From Thioalkalivibrio sp. ALJ7 (GTDB lineage Bacteria; Pseudomonadota; Gammaproteobacteria; Ectothiorhodospirales; Ectothiorhodospiraceae): DNA of 64,000 bases. The position numbers and the translations under genes are program-made. The stretch is from the NCBI RefSeq assembly GCF_000376865.1, contig NZ_AQXQ01000009.1, positions 1-64,000 of the forward strand, written 5' to 3'. Below are positions 46,938-55,981 of this stretch, piece by piece; position 1 is the first letter of the stretch, and every line of letters begins with the position of its first letter. The notes beneath the pieces are model-generated. The model had not been told where the DNA came from and ran no database searches. It saw only the letters and a list, made by a program, of their open reading frames with translations.

Positions 46938-48845
46938 ATGAACTTCTTTGAGCATCAGGATCAGGCGCAGCGCAGGACTCGCTGGTTGCTGGCCCTGTTC
47001 GGTCTGTCCGTGCTGGTGATCGTTGGGTCCCTGGGGCTGATGGTCTGGGCCTTCGGGGGTGGGACCGAGGCCGCTGCCTGGACCATGGGGGTGACCGCGG
47101 GGCTGATCGCCCTGGCCAGCCTGTACCGGGCCTGGCAGCTGCGCGCCGGCGGCGGCCGGCTGATCGCCCGGGAGATGGGCGGAGTGCAGGTTGATGGCAA
47201 CCCCACCGACCCGCAGCGGCGCCAGCTGCGCAACGTGGTGGAGGAGATGGCGATCGCCTCGGGGGTTCCGGTGCCCGAGGTGTACGTGCTGGAGCAGGAC
47301 CTGGGCATCAATGCCTTCGCTGCCGGTTTTGCGCCGAGTGACGCGGTGGTGGCGGTGACCCGTGGCGCTCTGGACAGCCTGGACCGAGCTGAGCTAAAGG
47401 GCGTGATCGCGCACGAGTTCGGGCACGTCCTCAATGGCGACATGCGGCTTAACATGCGCCTGATTGGCATTCTCTACGGGATCGAGATCCTGGCGCTGCT
47501 AGGGCAGGGCGGGCTGGCGCGGCGCCGGCGGCGACACAAGGGCGATATTGCCGAGACCGGTGGCGCGATCGTGAGCGTGACCCTGATCGTGGTTGGCTAC
47601 ATGGGGCTGGCGCTCGCGCGCTGGATTCGGGCCGGGATCTCGCGTCAGCGCGAGTATCTGGCAGATGCCCATGCGGTGCAGTTCACCCGCGAGCCGGAAG
47701 GTCTGGCCGGGGCGTTGAAGAAGGTCGCGGCGCGCTATGCGGGGCTCAACGGCAATACCGAAGAGATTACCCACATGCTGTTCGCCAGCGATGCGATTGG
47801 CCAGCTCTACGAGACCCACCCTCCGCTGTTGGACCGTATCCGCGTCCTGCAGCCCCACTTCGAGCCGGACGAACTGGAAGGCCTGCGGGATCAGTTGAAT
47901 GCCCGTGTGCGCAAGGCCGCCCGGGAACGTGCCGTGGACGGGATGCAGCACAAGCGGGAGGGCACACTACCCGGGGGCGAAGCGGTGGGGGATGCCCTGG
48001 GCGGCCACCCTGCACTGACCCACATCCTGGGGGCCGGGATGTTGCTCGCCGCAATCCCGGGACCGCTGGCCTGGACCGCGCGTTCCGAGGCCCGGGCGGT
48101 CGAGGTGGTCTTGTACCTGCTATTGAACCCCGATTTCGAGGTGCGTGAGCAGCAACTGGGCTTGATCGCCGAGGCCGAGGGCGAGGCCCGTGCGCAGGCA
48201 GTGCGTGGGCTGCTGGACGCCGAACCGTCCTTGCGCGCGGACCTGCGTATGCCGGTGCTCGAGCTTGCCTTTCCAGCCTTGCGGCGGCTGGCCGCCGAGG
48301 AACGGGTGCGGTTGGAGGCACTGGTGGAGCGCATGATTCACGCCGATGGCCGGGTGGCGGTATTCGAATATGCCCTGGGCCGGCTATTGGCGCGGCAATT
48401 GGGTGACGTGCAGGACCCCTACACGGCGTCCCGTCCGCGGCATGCCCGGCTGGATGCACATCAGGAGGGAGCGCATTACCTGCTGGCGTTGTTGGCCCAC
48501 CACGGCCACCCGGATGATCCGGACGCCGCTCGGGCGGCCCTGACGGCCGGGCTGGGTGAGCTCACCGGGGCCTTGCCGCTGGATGCCACGATTCCCGAGG
48601 CCCTCTCCGTTGCCGGTGGGGCGAGGGCCTGGGCGAACGTGCTGGATCGTGTGCTGGATCAGCTGGATGGGTTGCGTCTGCGCGACAAGGATCGGTTGAT
48701 ACGCGCGATGGCCGTGACCGCCCACCACGGAGGCACTGTTGGGGTCGCCGAGGCAGAGCTGCTGCGGGTAATGGCTGCCTCGCTGCATGTGCCCCTTCCC
48801 TTGGCTTCCGATGGCCTTGTCGATATCGCGGGAGATGCCCTGTAA
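46938..48845 (+). CDS. M48-family membrane metalloprotease with long C-terminal domain
   Basis: The 635-residue product has two N-terminal membrane helices (about 18-60), the M48 peptidase domain with HEFGH at 159-163 and a downstream Glu in the YLADAHAVQF segment, and further hydrophobic helices at about 175-235. It thus resembles HtpX-type quality-control proteases. After about residue 320 it has an extra helical region, and the last part (DKDRLIRAMAVTAHHGGTVG, then EAELLRVMAASL) looks like a TerB-type helical domain (inference). GAGG precedes the ATG. It is transcribed alone. Confidence 0.85.
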   Translation: MNFFEHQDQAQRRTRWLLALFGLSVLVIVGSLGLMVWAFGGGTEAAAWTMGVTAGLIALASLYRAWQLRAGGGRLIAREMGGVQVDGNPTDPQRRQLRNVVEEMAIASGVPVPEVYVLEQDLGINAFAAGFAPSDAVVAVTRGALDSLDRAELKGVIAHEFGHVLNGDMRLNMRLIGILYGIEILALLGQGGLARRRRRHKGDIAETGGAIVSVTLIVVGYMGLALARWIRAGISRQREYLADAHAVQFTREPEGLAGALKKVAARYAGLNGNTEEITHMLFASDAIGQLYETHPPLLDRIRVLQPHFEPDELEGLRDQLNARVRKAARERAVDGMQHKREGTLPGGEAVGDALGGHPALTHILGAGMLLAAIPGPLAWTARSEARAVEVVLYLLLNPDFEVREQQLGLIAEAEGEARAQAVRGLLDAEPSLRADLRMPVLELAFPALRRLAAEERVRLEALVERMIHADGRVAVFEYALGRLLARQLGDVQDPYTASRPRHARLDAHQEGAHYLLALLAHHGHPDDPDAARAALTAGLGELTGALPLDATIPEALSVAGGARAWANVLDRVLDQLDGLRLRDKDRLIRAMAVTAHHGGTVGVAEAELLRVMAASLHVPLPLASDGLVDIAGDAL

Positions 48846-49186
48846 CTCGGCCTCCGAGCGCCGTTGTAGGAGAAATAACGCGTATTCGACGAAATTAAAT
48901 TGTGGTTCAAGCAGCGGATAAGCAAAGTATTTCTCGCCTTCCGGAAAGAAAATCCCAAAAAACACTATCAATGCGCGGCCGTTTAGGAGGACAATGGCTG
49001 CGAGGTAACGGTAACAGGCTCCATATTGCACCAGGCGACACCCAGGAAAATGGACGTACAGATTCGCAGTACCGGCCCCGCTCGGGACCGCAGAGAATCA
49101 CGATCAAGACCCACCGTCGTTCGGTTGCCCTTCAGTCTCTCCTCCTCGAAATCCCAATCTACTATGAACAAGCAGAGGTAACCGAA
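48846..49186 (+). promoter_or_regulatory. Long AT-richer leader of the cold-shock gene
   Basis: These 341 bp contain no supported gene and are visibly richer in A/T than their surroundings (for example GACGAAATTAAATTGTGG). Long structured 5' leaders are typical of cspA-type mRNAs, where they act as temperature-responsive switches. I cannot fold it here, and no clean promoter is defended. The csp frame stays open upstream to 48902. Confidence 0.45.
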
Positions 49187-49390
49187 ATGGCTACAGGTAC
49201 GGTGAAGTGGTTTAGCGACGAAAAAGGCTTTGGCTTTATTACCCCGACCGATGGCTCCAAGGACGTCTTCGTCCACCACAGCGCCATCCAGGGTAGCGGC
49301 TTCAAGTCGCTGGCCGAAGGCCAGAGCGTCTCGTTTGACGTCGAGCAGGGCCAGAAGGGTCCGGCCGCCGCGAACGTCGAAGCGCAGTAA
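49187..49390 (+). CDS. Cold-shock protein (CspA family)
   Basis: This is an RNA/DNA-binding single cold-shock domain. The 67-residue product is complete: [20 protein letters not shown] with RNP1 (KGFGFI), RNP2 (VFVHHSAI) and the final GPAAANVEA. The start at 49187 follows GAGGTAACC. It has a long leader upstream and a strong terminator downstream. Whether it is cold-induced or constitutive is not shown by the coding sequence. Confidence 0.95.
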   Translation: MATGTVKWFSDEKGFGFITPTDGSKDVFVHHSAIQGSGFKSLAEGQSVSFDVEQGQKGPAAANVEAQ

Positions 49391-49423
49391 GACAACTGCC
49401 GGCGCGTAAGCGCCAGGTTGCAG

Positions 49424-49451
49424 AAGTCCCGCCATGTGCGGGACTTTTTTT
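49424..49451 (+). terminator. Rho-independent terminator after the cold-shock gene
   Basis: AAGTCCCGC (49424-49432) pairs with GCGGGACTT (49438-49446), followed by a T run. Confidence 0.9.
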
Positions 49452-49584
49452 GTGCGCGGTTTTTGTATGTGCCGATGCTCTCTGCCCCCTCGGTCGCCCG
49501 GGCGTCATGTCAGTCGCGCTAGAAATGTGCATGAAAAACGAGTTTTACGCTGGATCGTTGGGCGTGACGTGATAGGGTTCCGGC

Positions 49585-50082
49585 ATGCATGGAGGCCTCC
49601 GTAAAACTGCTCCGAATCCCGCCTGGGCGCGCCGTTCTGGATGTGTGTTGGTGGTCGTCATGGGCATTTTGCTGTCGCTGTTCGCAGGTAGCCTTAGCGC
49701 CACCGAGGGGCCATATCGCGCCCCCGACAAGATTCCCGGTGCCCAGACCATCGATGCGTCCGAGGCCTGGGCGCTGTTCCGCGAAGGCGTGCCGTTCGTG
49801 GATACCCGGTTGCAAACCGATTACGAGGCCGGACGTATACCCGAGGCGCGCAACCTGACCATCATGCGCGCCGCTGACGACGCGCAGAACCGCTATACCC
49901 GCGAGAACCTCCTGGCGTTCATCGGTGAGCTGGATGAACCGGTTGTCCTGTATTGCAACGAACGGGACTGCTGGCGTACCGAAGCGGCGATTCACAGGGC
50001 GCAGGAGTGGGGCTTCACCAATCTCCATTACTTCCCCGGCGGCTTCCCGGAGTGGATCCGCGCGGGCTACCCTTTCGAATAA
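49585..50082 (+). CDS. Exported rhodanese-fold protein with C-x4-C-W active loop
   Basis: The 165-residue product has an N-terminal signal or anchor helix (about 20-39) and a rhodanese domain (about 55-165). The active-site loop reads YCNERDCWR with Cys124 and Cys129, so there are two cysteines where most rhodaneses have one. This resembles the periplasmic CxxCW rhodanese-like proteins linked to PQQ systems. A sulfur-transfer or redox role in the periplasm is likely by family. It ends only 4 bp before the membrane GGDEF-EAL gene and is probably co-transcribed with it. Confidence 0.8.
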   Translation: MHGGLRKTAPNPAWARRSGCVLVVVMGILLSLFAGSLSATEGPYRAPDKIPGAQTIDASEAWALFREGVPFVDTRLQTDYEAGRIPEARNLTIMRAADDAQNRYTRENLLAFIGELDEPVVLYCNERDCWRTEAAIHRAQEWGFTNLHYFPGGFPEWIRAGYPFE

Positions 50083-50086
50083 CCCG

Positions 50087-52498
50087 ATGGACTCCGCAGG
50101 CGCCGCCCAGCTCGGCCGGGGCATTCGGCTTCAGACGATCCTGGCCGGGGTCATGTTCGCCGGCCTGCTGGTGCTGGCGGGAACCCTTGCCCTCGGGACA
50201 CACCTCGCAGTCGACCAGGCGGAGCAGCGTCTTGACCGTCTGGGCGTGGACGGCCAGTCGGCCGCGTGGCGCCAGACGCTAGAGAACGAGTGGCAGCGCA
50301 TGCGCGCGGAGGTGCCCTCGGTTACCCGGAACGATGCCCTGATCGGTGCTATGCGCGCGGACAGGGGTATCCAGAGCTACGCCGATCCCCTCTACAATCG
50401 TTTGCGCGCGGGCGAGATTGCCGACCGTATCGTCGTGCTTGATGCCCAGGGCACCGTGCGCTACGACTCGGCCGGTACGCGCGGCGAACGGGTGCCATTG
50501 GCTGCTGCAGCCTTGGCCGATGGACGCTTCCACGAAGGCCTGCATCACGTCCCCGGCGAGCGGGTCTACGCGGGCCTGGCCGTCCCGGTCTATCGAAGCG
50601 GAAACCCGATTGGCAGTGTCGTGCAGCTGCGTGACCTGTCGACCTCCGCACTGGAGTCCATGGCGGACGCCATTGGTGGTCGGGCCGCGCTACTGGACGA
50701 GCGGGGCCCACTCGCGCTCACTGCCCCCTTCGCGATGGACTTGTCGGTGGGCCGCCGGCTGCATGAACAGCCGGCGGCCGGTCGCGTCGACCTCGACGGG
50801 CGGCATTCGCAGCTGGTGTACCTGCCGTTGACCCCGTATGCCGCCGCGCGCCCGACCGCCAATGTGGTCCTGGCGCGCGATCTGACCGAATCTGTTGCCA
50901 CCCAGAAGCTGATCAACCTGACGACCTACACCGTCGCGTTCCTGGTACTGCTGGTGATCGCGGGCGGACTTTATCTGTGGCTGGGTCGCACCCTGAAGCC
51001 GATGCGAGAGGCCGTGCAGACATTGGATCGGATCGGCCATGGCGAGTTTGCCACCGAACTACGCGCCGATTCGCGCGTCCGCGAGATTGCGCGGCTGCAG
51101 GAGGTGACGCAGACCATGGCGCAGCGGCTGGGCCGCATCCTCGAGGTGGAAGAGGAGAATGCCCGGCTGGCCTTTCGCGATGCACTGACCGATCTGCCCA
51201 ACCGGCGGCTCCTGCTGGAACACCTGGAGCACGCGATCCACACGGTCAATCGCACCGGGCGCCATGCGGCACTTTTGCTGATTGACCTCGACAACTTCAA
51301 GACGCTGAACGATACCTGCGGACACTCCGCGGGTGATCGCCTGTTGCAGACCCTGGCCCGGCGGTTTACCGACCGGTTGCGGGATCAGGACATCGTCGCA
51401 CGCCTGGGTGGCGACGAGTTTGTGGCCCTGCTTGAGGAGTTGAGTCCGGATCGTTCGCAGGCCGGCGCGGATGCCCGGCGGATCGCCGAACAACTCCTGC
51501 GGGCCATGCGCGAACCCGTCGTCATCGACGAGATCGAGCACGTGATGTCGGGCAGTATCGGCATCACCCTGTTCCCGCGGGGCTTTGATACCGCCGAGGA
51601 GCTGCTCAAGCAGGCGGATTTCGCGATGTATCAGGCGAAACACCAGCGCGGCAACGCGGTGCGTTTTTACGATCCGGAGATGCAGCGTACGCTACTGCGC
51701 GAGGCCGAACTCGAACGCAGTCTGCGCCAGGCCCTGGAGCGCGACGAGCTGGTGATCCACCTGCAGCCCCAGGTGGATTCACACGGTCACATCCTGGGTG
51801 GCGAGGCGCTAATGCGCTGGCCGCAAGCCGATGGTGGCTGGATCTCCCCGGGCGAGTTCATTCCAATAGCCGAGAACACCGGTCAGATCCTGGATATCGG
51901 GCGCGTGGCGTTGTTGCAGGCCTGCCAGGTCCTTGCCCGCTGGCAGGGCCAGCCAGAGCTGGAGACGTTGCCGATATCGGTCAACCTGTCGCCGCATCAT
52001 CTGCGCCAGCGACGCCTGATGGACGAGGTGACGAGTGTTCTGGAACGGACGGGTGCACCGGCCGAGCGTCTGCATGTCGAGGTAACCGAGAGTGTGATGG
52101 CCGATGCCTCGTCGCAACTGATCGCCAACCTGGAGGCCTTGCAAGCCCTGGGTGTTGTATTGGCGCTGGACGACTTCGGGACCGGGTACTCGTCATTGAG
52201 TTATCTGAAACGGCTACCGCTGGATATGCTCAAGATTGATCGCTCATTCGTACAGGACATCGAACATGACGCCGATGACGCCAACATCGTCGCAACCATC
52301 ACCGCTATAGCTCACAACATGGGCCTGTTACTCATTGCCGAGGGTGTGGAGAACGAAATCCAGCGTGATTTCCTGGTACGCCATGGCTGCAATCGCTTCC
52401 AGGGGTACCTGTACCACCACGCGATGCCCGTTGCCGATTTCGAGGCAGTGGTCCATCGCGAGCAGGGAAGTGCCGGGAAAAATCTGGATGCACCATGA
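50087..52498 (+). CDS. Membrane sensor GGDEF-EAL protein (c-di-GMP turnover)
   Basis: The 803-residue product has a membrane helix at about 18-40, a periplasmic sensor domain (about 45-280), a second helix at about 283-305, a HAMP-like linker, then GGDEF and EAL domains. Both active sites look intact: LGGDEF at 441-445, and EAL at 573-575 with the NLSPHHLRQ, VTESVM and DDFGTG motifs. It may therefore synthesise, degrade or switch. The ATG at 50087 is chosen; the open frame upstream overlaps the rhodanese gene. It is the middle gene of a rhodanese/GGDEF-EAL/PAS-GGDEF operon. Confidence 0.92.
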   Translation: MDSAGAAQLGRGIRLQTILAGVMFAGLLVLAGTLALGTHLAVDQAEQRLDRLGVDGQSAAWRQTLENEWQRMRAEVPSVTRNDALIGAMRADRGIQSYADPLYNRLRAGEIADRIVVLDAQGTVRYDSAGTRGERVPLAAAALADGRFHEGLHHVPGERVYAGLAVPVYRSGNPIGSVVQLRDLSTSALESMADAIGGRAALLDERGPLALTAPFAMDLSVGRRLHEQPAAGRVDLDGRHSQLVYLPLTPYAAARPTANVVLARDLTESVATQKLINLTTYTVAFLVLLVIAGGLYLWLGRTLKPMREAVQTLDRIGHGEFATELRADSRVREIARLQEVTQTMAQRLGRILEVEEENARLAFRDALTDLPNRRLLLEHLEHAIHTVNRTGRHAALLLIDLDNFKTLNDTCGHSAGDRLLQTLARRFTDRLRDQDIVARLGGDEFVALLEELSPDRSQAGADARRIAEQLLRAMREPVVIDEIEHVMSGSIGITLFPRGFDTAEELLKQADFAMYQAKHQRGNAVRFYDPEMQRTLLREAELERSLRQALERDELVIHLQPQVDSHGHILGGEALMRWPQADGGWISPGEFIPIAENTGQILDIGRVALLQACQVLARWQGQPELETLPISVNLSPHHLRQRRLMDEVTSVLERTGAPAERLHVEVTESVMADASSQLIANLEALQALGVVLALDDFGTGYSSLSYLKRLPLDMLKIDRSFVQDIEHDADDANIVATITAIAHNMGLLLIAEGVENEIQRDFLVRHGCNRFQGYLYHHAMPVADFEAVVHREQGSAGKNLDAP

Positions 52499-52528
52499 AA
52501 AGGGAATAATGCCGGGCGTTAGGGCGAG

Positions 52529-53524
52529 ATGGAGAACGACATGAAGGACGATAGAACCCCGGGGTTTATGGAAGCCATCGCCCAGACTGGCCTGCTCACC
52601 GAGATTTGGGAACATTTCCCGGAGAACATGTTCCTGATGCGGGTCGAGGGGCCCGATTTTGTGGTTGAGGCGGCCAATCCGAAAATGACGGAAGTGGTTG
52701 CTCAGGACTGTATCGGAAAGCGGCTGCACGACTTCCTGCCGTGGTCTGTCGCGGAGGCGACGGTTGGGCATTATCGGGACTGTCTGCGCCAGGACAAACC
52801 GCTTCGTTACGAAGAGCATGCGGCGTTCCGTGATGGCCATGGCGAGGAGCGCGCGGGGCACTGGTTGACCCTGCTGGTGCCTGTGCACGATACGAACGGG
52901 GCGGTCTCGCACGTGTTTGGGATCGCCCAGGACGTCACCGAATTGCGTCTCGCGTGCGCCGATCTGGAGCGTTATAACCAGGACCTTGAAGCCGTCGTCG
53001 AGGTGCGTACCCAGGCCCTGAACGAGGCGAACCGGAAGCTGCAGGAGGCCAATACGCAGCTGGAATTGCTGGCTTCAAGGGATAGCCTCACGGGCGTCGG
53101 TAACCGCCGTTACTTTCAGGCTGGGGCCGAGCGGGAGATGGAGCGCGCGCGGCGCCATGGCAGCGCGCTGTCGCTGTTGATGTTCGACCTCGACGGCTTC
53201 AAGCAGATCAACGACCAGGACGGCCACGCGGCCGGCGACGCTGTGCTGCAGCGGGTGGCGGCTAGTGTGCAGGCCGAGCTGCGGACGAATGATCTCTTTG
53301 CCCGCTATGGCGGGGACGAATTTGTCCTGCTTCTTCCTGATACGCCCTTGGCGTCTGCTCGTCAGATGGGGGATCGTCTGCGCAACCGCGTACAGGCCGA
53401 GGCCGGGGTGGCCATCAGCCTGGGCGCCGCCGGATACCTTGCCGCCGATAATCACCTCGACACGCTCGTCCAGCGCGCCGACGCCGAAGTCCTTTCGGCT
53501 AAACGTGGACGCAAGCTGGGGTAG
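52529..53524 (+). CDS. PAS-GGDEF diguanylate cyclase
   Basis: The 331-residue cytoplasmic product has an N-terminal PAS domain (about 20-145; ends at HVFGIAQDVTE), a short coiled coil (about 145-175) and a C-terminal GGDEF domain with intact YGGDEF at about 260-265. The RxxD-type inhibitory site is not obvious upstream of it. It should make c-di-GMP. The start is either 52529 or 52541; both have weak GA-rich ribosome-binding sites. It follows the GGDEF-EAL gene by 30 bp. Its PAS ligand is unknown. Confidence 0.9.
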   Translation: MENDMKDDRTPGFMEAIAQTGLLTEIWEHFPENMFLMRVEGPDFVVEAANPKMTEVVAQDCIGKRLHDFLPWSVAEATVGHYRDCLRQDKPLRYEEHAAFRDGHGEERAGHWLTLLVPVHDTNGAVSHVFGIAQDVTELRLACADLERYNQDLEAVVEVRTQALNEANRKLQEANTQLELLASRDSLTGVGNRRYFQAGAEREMERARRHGSALSLLMFDLDGFKQINDQDGHAAGDAVLQRVAASVQAELRTNDLFARYGGDEFVLLLPDTPLASARQMGDRLRNRVQAEAGVAISLGAAGYLAADNHLDTLVQRADAEVLSAKRGRKLG

Positions 53525-53611
53525 GGCTGGTTTGACGTTGCAGCCGCGTGGTTCGGTCAGCCTTCGGTTTTCCAGTGGCGGCGATCCTGCTTCCTTGCAT
53601 CCGCTGGTGGC

Positions 53612-55018
53612 TCAGAGCCCGAAGATTTCCGATTTGAGGTTCCACTTGGAGGCGAGGGTCTCGGTGGCGTTGAGGAATTCCTCGGCGCGGGTCGGATGGT
53701 TCCACTGGCCCTTGGCGAGCCAGGCGAGCGCGGTTTCGCGGTCGGGGGCCAGGGACAGGATGTGGATCAGTTCGCCGGCATCACCGCCGATGACTTCACC
53801 GCCCAGCAGGGCGCCAGTATCCATGTCGCCGATCAGGCGAACGAAGCCTTCCGGTTCGTCCTGGCCCAGTGCGCGGGGGGAGGTCTCGAAGGCGGCGAAG
53901 CCGACGGCCGGTTCCAGCTCTTCGTCTTCGGCGTCGTCCTCGTCCATCCCCAGGCGTGCCATCTCGACCGCGGTGTAGATCGCGATCGGCACGAAGCGCT
54001 CGTCCTGTTCACGGGTGTTGCCGTTCTGGATGTTCTCGACCGCGATGGTGGCGTCGGCCAGGGCATGGTTGGCGGTTTGCCATTCGCTGGCGACGTCGCC
54101 GATGGCGTAGATGTTGTCGACGTTGGTCTGCAGAGTGGGGCGGCGCTGGACGAAGCCACGACGGTCGGTTTTCACGCCGATGGTGTCCAGGTTCAGGCCT
54201 TCGGTATGCGGGGTGCGCCCGGTGCCGAGCAGGACCCAGTCGACCTCGAAGCGGTTGCCCTCGCTGTCGGTGATGGTGACGCCGTCGTCCGACGCCTCGA
54301 CCTTGTCGTAGCCTTTGACCCGGACCGGCTCGACGCCATCCTCGGCCAGGCGTTCCTTCAGCGTACCCAGCGCCTGGGGGCTGAACTTCTGGCCGGACAG
54401 GGGCTTGGAACGGCTCAACCAGGTCACCTCCTTGCCGAGGTGGTGGAAGATCCAGGCGAACTCGGTGGCGACCACGCCGGAGCCGATGATGGCGACGCGC
54501 GAGCCGGTCGGGGGCTTGTCGTCGAACAGCATGTCGGTGGTGAGGACGCGGCCGGGTTTGGCCTTGAACGGTGCCGGTACGCTGGCCGTCGCGCCGGTGG
54601 CGATGATCGTGTGCCGTGCGCTGACGGTCTCGGTACCGTCATCGTTCACGATTTCCAGGGTCTCGGCATCGCGGAAGCTAGCGTTGCCATGGCGATACTG
54701 GATCTTGAGGTGCTTCATGTAGCCGAGATAGGAGTTGCGGACCTCGGTGACCACGTCGTTCTGGTGTTGCCAGGCCTGGTCCATGTCGGCACTGAGACTG
54801 CCGCTGATGCCGCGGCCCTCGAAGTGGCGCTGGGCGGCGACCGTGCGGGCGGTGTGGTACCAGTCTTTCTTGGGCACGCAGCCGCGATTGAGGCAGCAGC
54901 CGCCCCAGTCGCCCTTCTCGATGATGACGACATTCAGTCCGCGCAGGGCGCCCAGGACGGCGGCACGATAGCCCCCGGGGCCACTGCCGATGATGGCCAG
55001 GTCAAAGGTTTCGCTCAT
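53612..55018 (-). CDS. Dihydrolipoamide-dehydrogenase-like flavoprotein disulfide reductase
   Basis: The 468-residue product has FAD-binding GSGPGGYRAA near the N-terminus, the redox-disulfide segment GGCCLNRGCVPKK (pair Cys42/Cys47, with an extra Cys41), NAD-binding IGSGVVATE, the GD motif TNVDNIYAIGD and a C-terminal dimerisation domain with NHPT in place of the common AHPT base motif. It is not next to pyruvate or 2-oxoglutarate dehydrogenase genes. It could serve a lipoate-binding-protein pathway (such as sHdr-LbpA in sulfur oxidisers) or be a general reductase; this is undecided. Confidence 0.8.
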   Translation of the reverse strand: MSETFDLAIIGSGPGGYRAAVLGALRGLNVVIIEKGDWGGCCLNRGCVPKKDWYHTARTVAAQRHFEGRGISGSLSADMDQAWQHQNDVVTEVRNSYLGYMKHLKIQYRHGNASFRDAETLEIVNDDGTETVSARHTIIATGATASVPAPFKAKPGRVLTTDMLFDDKPPTGSRVAIIGSGVVATEFAWIFHHLGKEVTWLSRSKPLSGQKFSPQALGTLKERLAEDGVEPVRVKGYDKVEASDDGVTITDSEGNRFEVDWVLLGTGRTPHTEGLNLDTIGVKTDRRGFVQRRPTLQTNVDNIYAIGDVASEWQTANHALADATIAVENIQNGNTREQDERFVPIAIYTAVEMARLGMDEDDAEDEELEPAVGFAAFETSPRALGQDEPEGFVRLIGDMDTGALLGGEVIGGDAGELIHILSLAPDRETALAWLAKGQWNHPTRAEEFLNATETLASKWNLKSEIFGL

Positions 55019-55164
55019 GGTTGGTTAGCCCGGATGGTTCGTGAGTTTGTGCGATGGTCGCGCAGGATATTGGCTGTACGGGGATTTTCCCAGGGTACAG
55101 CGCGTCGGGGTTATACGGCTGACCGAGGAAAATTCCTCGTCTGGCCAGGGGAACAGTGAGGGCG

Positions 55165-55187
55165 GAGGCCATTCATCAGTGTTTCCC
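55165..55187 (-). repeat. Solitary end of the MITE-like element at the DUF3108 stop codon
   Basis: Read on the minus strand, TTAG is followed by GGAAACACTGATGAATGG, matching the element B terminal repeat (GGAAACACTGATTAATG) in 15 of 17 positions at its start. No partner end or interior is visible nearby, so it is a remnant or a chance match. The TAG inside TTAG is the stop codon of the DUF3108 gene. Confidence 0.4.
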
Positions 55188-55981
55188 TAATCGTTCAGAT
55201 CAATGATCGGGTCGTGCCATTCGAGCTGGGTGAGATTCAGCTCGAACACACGGCCGTCGGCCTCGTAGTCGAAACGAACCGGGACGTGGCGCAGTTCGCG
55301 GGCGAACCAGGCGGACAGGGCAACATCGCTGTCATCGGTGCGGCGATCGATGCGGACGGTCTCCACGCGACCGATCGGGGAGTCCATGGTCTCGCGTCCG
55401 GCGACTTCGAAGCGGTATTCGCGCAGCCGGTCCCGCTCCAGTGACTGGATGGTCTTCCGGTCGCCTTCCTGACTCAGCGCGCCGCTCTCCAGTTGCTGCA
55501 TCATCAGGTAGAGGGAGCCGAGAAAGTCCAACGTCTGCGGGGGCACCTCTAGGTCGAAGCGGTCGCCGTTGATGGTGCCAATCGCGCGGTTGTCGTCCCA
55601 GTCGAACCGGGTTTCGACCTTGCGCTCGCGGCGCGGGGTGATCTGCTTGCTGCGCGAATGCACGAGCTGTAGCTCGCCGTTCGGGTTGGTCATCAGCGCC
55701 TCGCGGCTCAGCTCGAACCGACCCAGGACCCGCAAAAAACCGGACACATGGGCGTCCATCGCCATGCGTGTCTGCACGTCTTCGTGATTGAGGGTGATGC
55801 GCGCCTTGAGCGTGTTGCCCATCGCACTGGCCTCATAGCTCGCGGTGTACGGCGGGATCGGACGCAGGTCACGATCCGCCGCCGCCGGGGCTGCGAGGAG
55901 GGCCAGCAGAATGGCCATAACCATAGTGGGTGCGAGCCTGAACATGGCGGATCTAGCCAGCCGGTTGTGGCGGTGAAGCAT
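55187..55981 (-). CDS. DUF3108-family exported protein
   Basis: The product is exported by an N-terminal signal peptide (core MVMAILLALLAAPAAA) and then is beta-rich throughout, typical of DUF3108 proteins found after purN in Gammaproteobacteria. Their function is unknown. Two starts are possible: 55981 (264 residues, GAGGA ribosome-binding site, overlaps purN by 29 bp) or 55945 (252 residues, 8 bp after the purN stop, weak site). I prefer 55981. Codon use and the conserved position in the purM-purN operon support a real gene. Confidence 0.85.
   Translation of the reverse strand: MLHRHNRLARSAMFRLAPTMVMAILLALLAAPAAADRDLRPIPPYTASYEASAMGNTLKARITLNHEDVQTRMAMDAHVSGFLRVLGRFELSREALMTNPNGELQLVHSRSKQITPRRERKVETRFDWDDNRAIGTINGDRFDLEVPPQTLDFLGSLYLMMQQLESGALSQEGDRKTIQSLERDRLREYRFEVAGRETMDSPIGRVETVRIDRRTDDSDVALSAWFARELRHVPVRFDYEADGRVFELNLTQLEWHDPIIDLND

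Noticed and set aside
55021-55186. Possible intact small insertion bounded by TTAG at 55024 and 55187
   Set aside because: The left side (CCCGGATGG) does not match the element ends, so only the right end is reported as a remnant.
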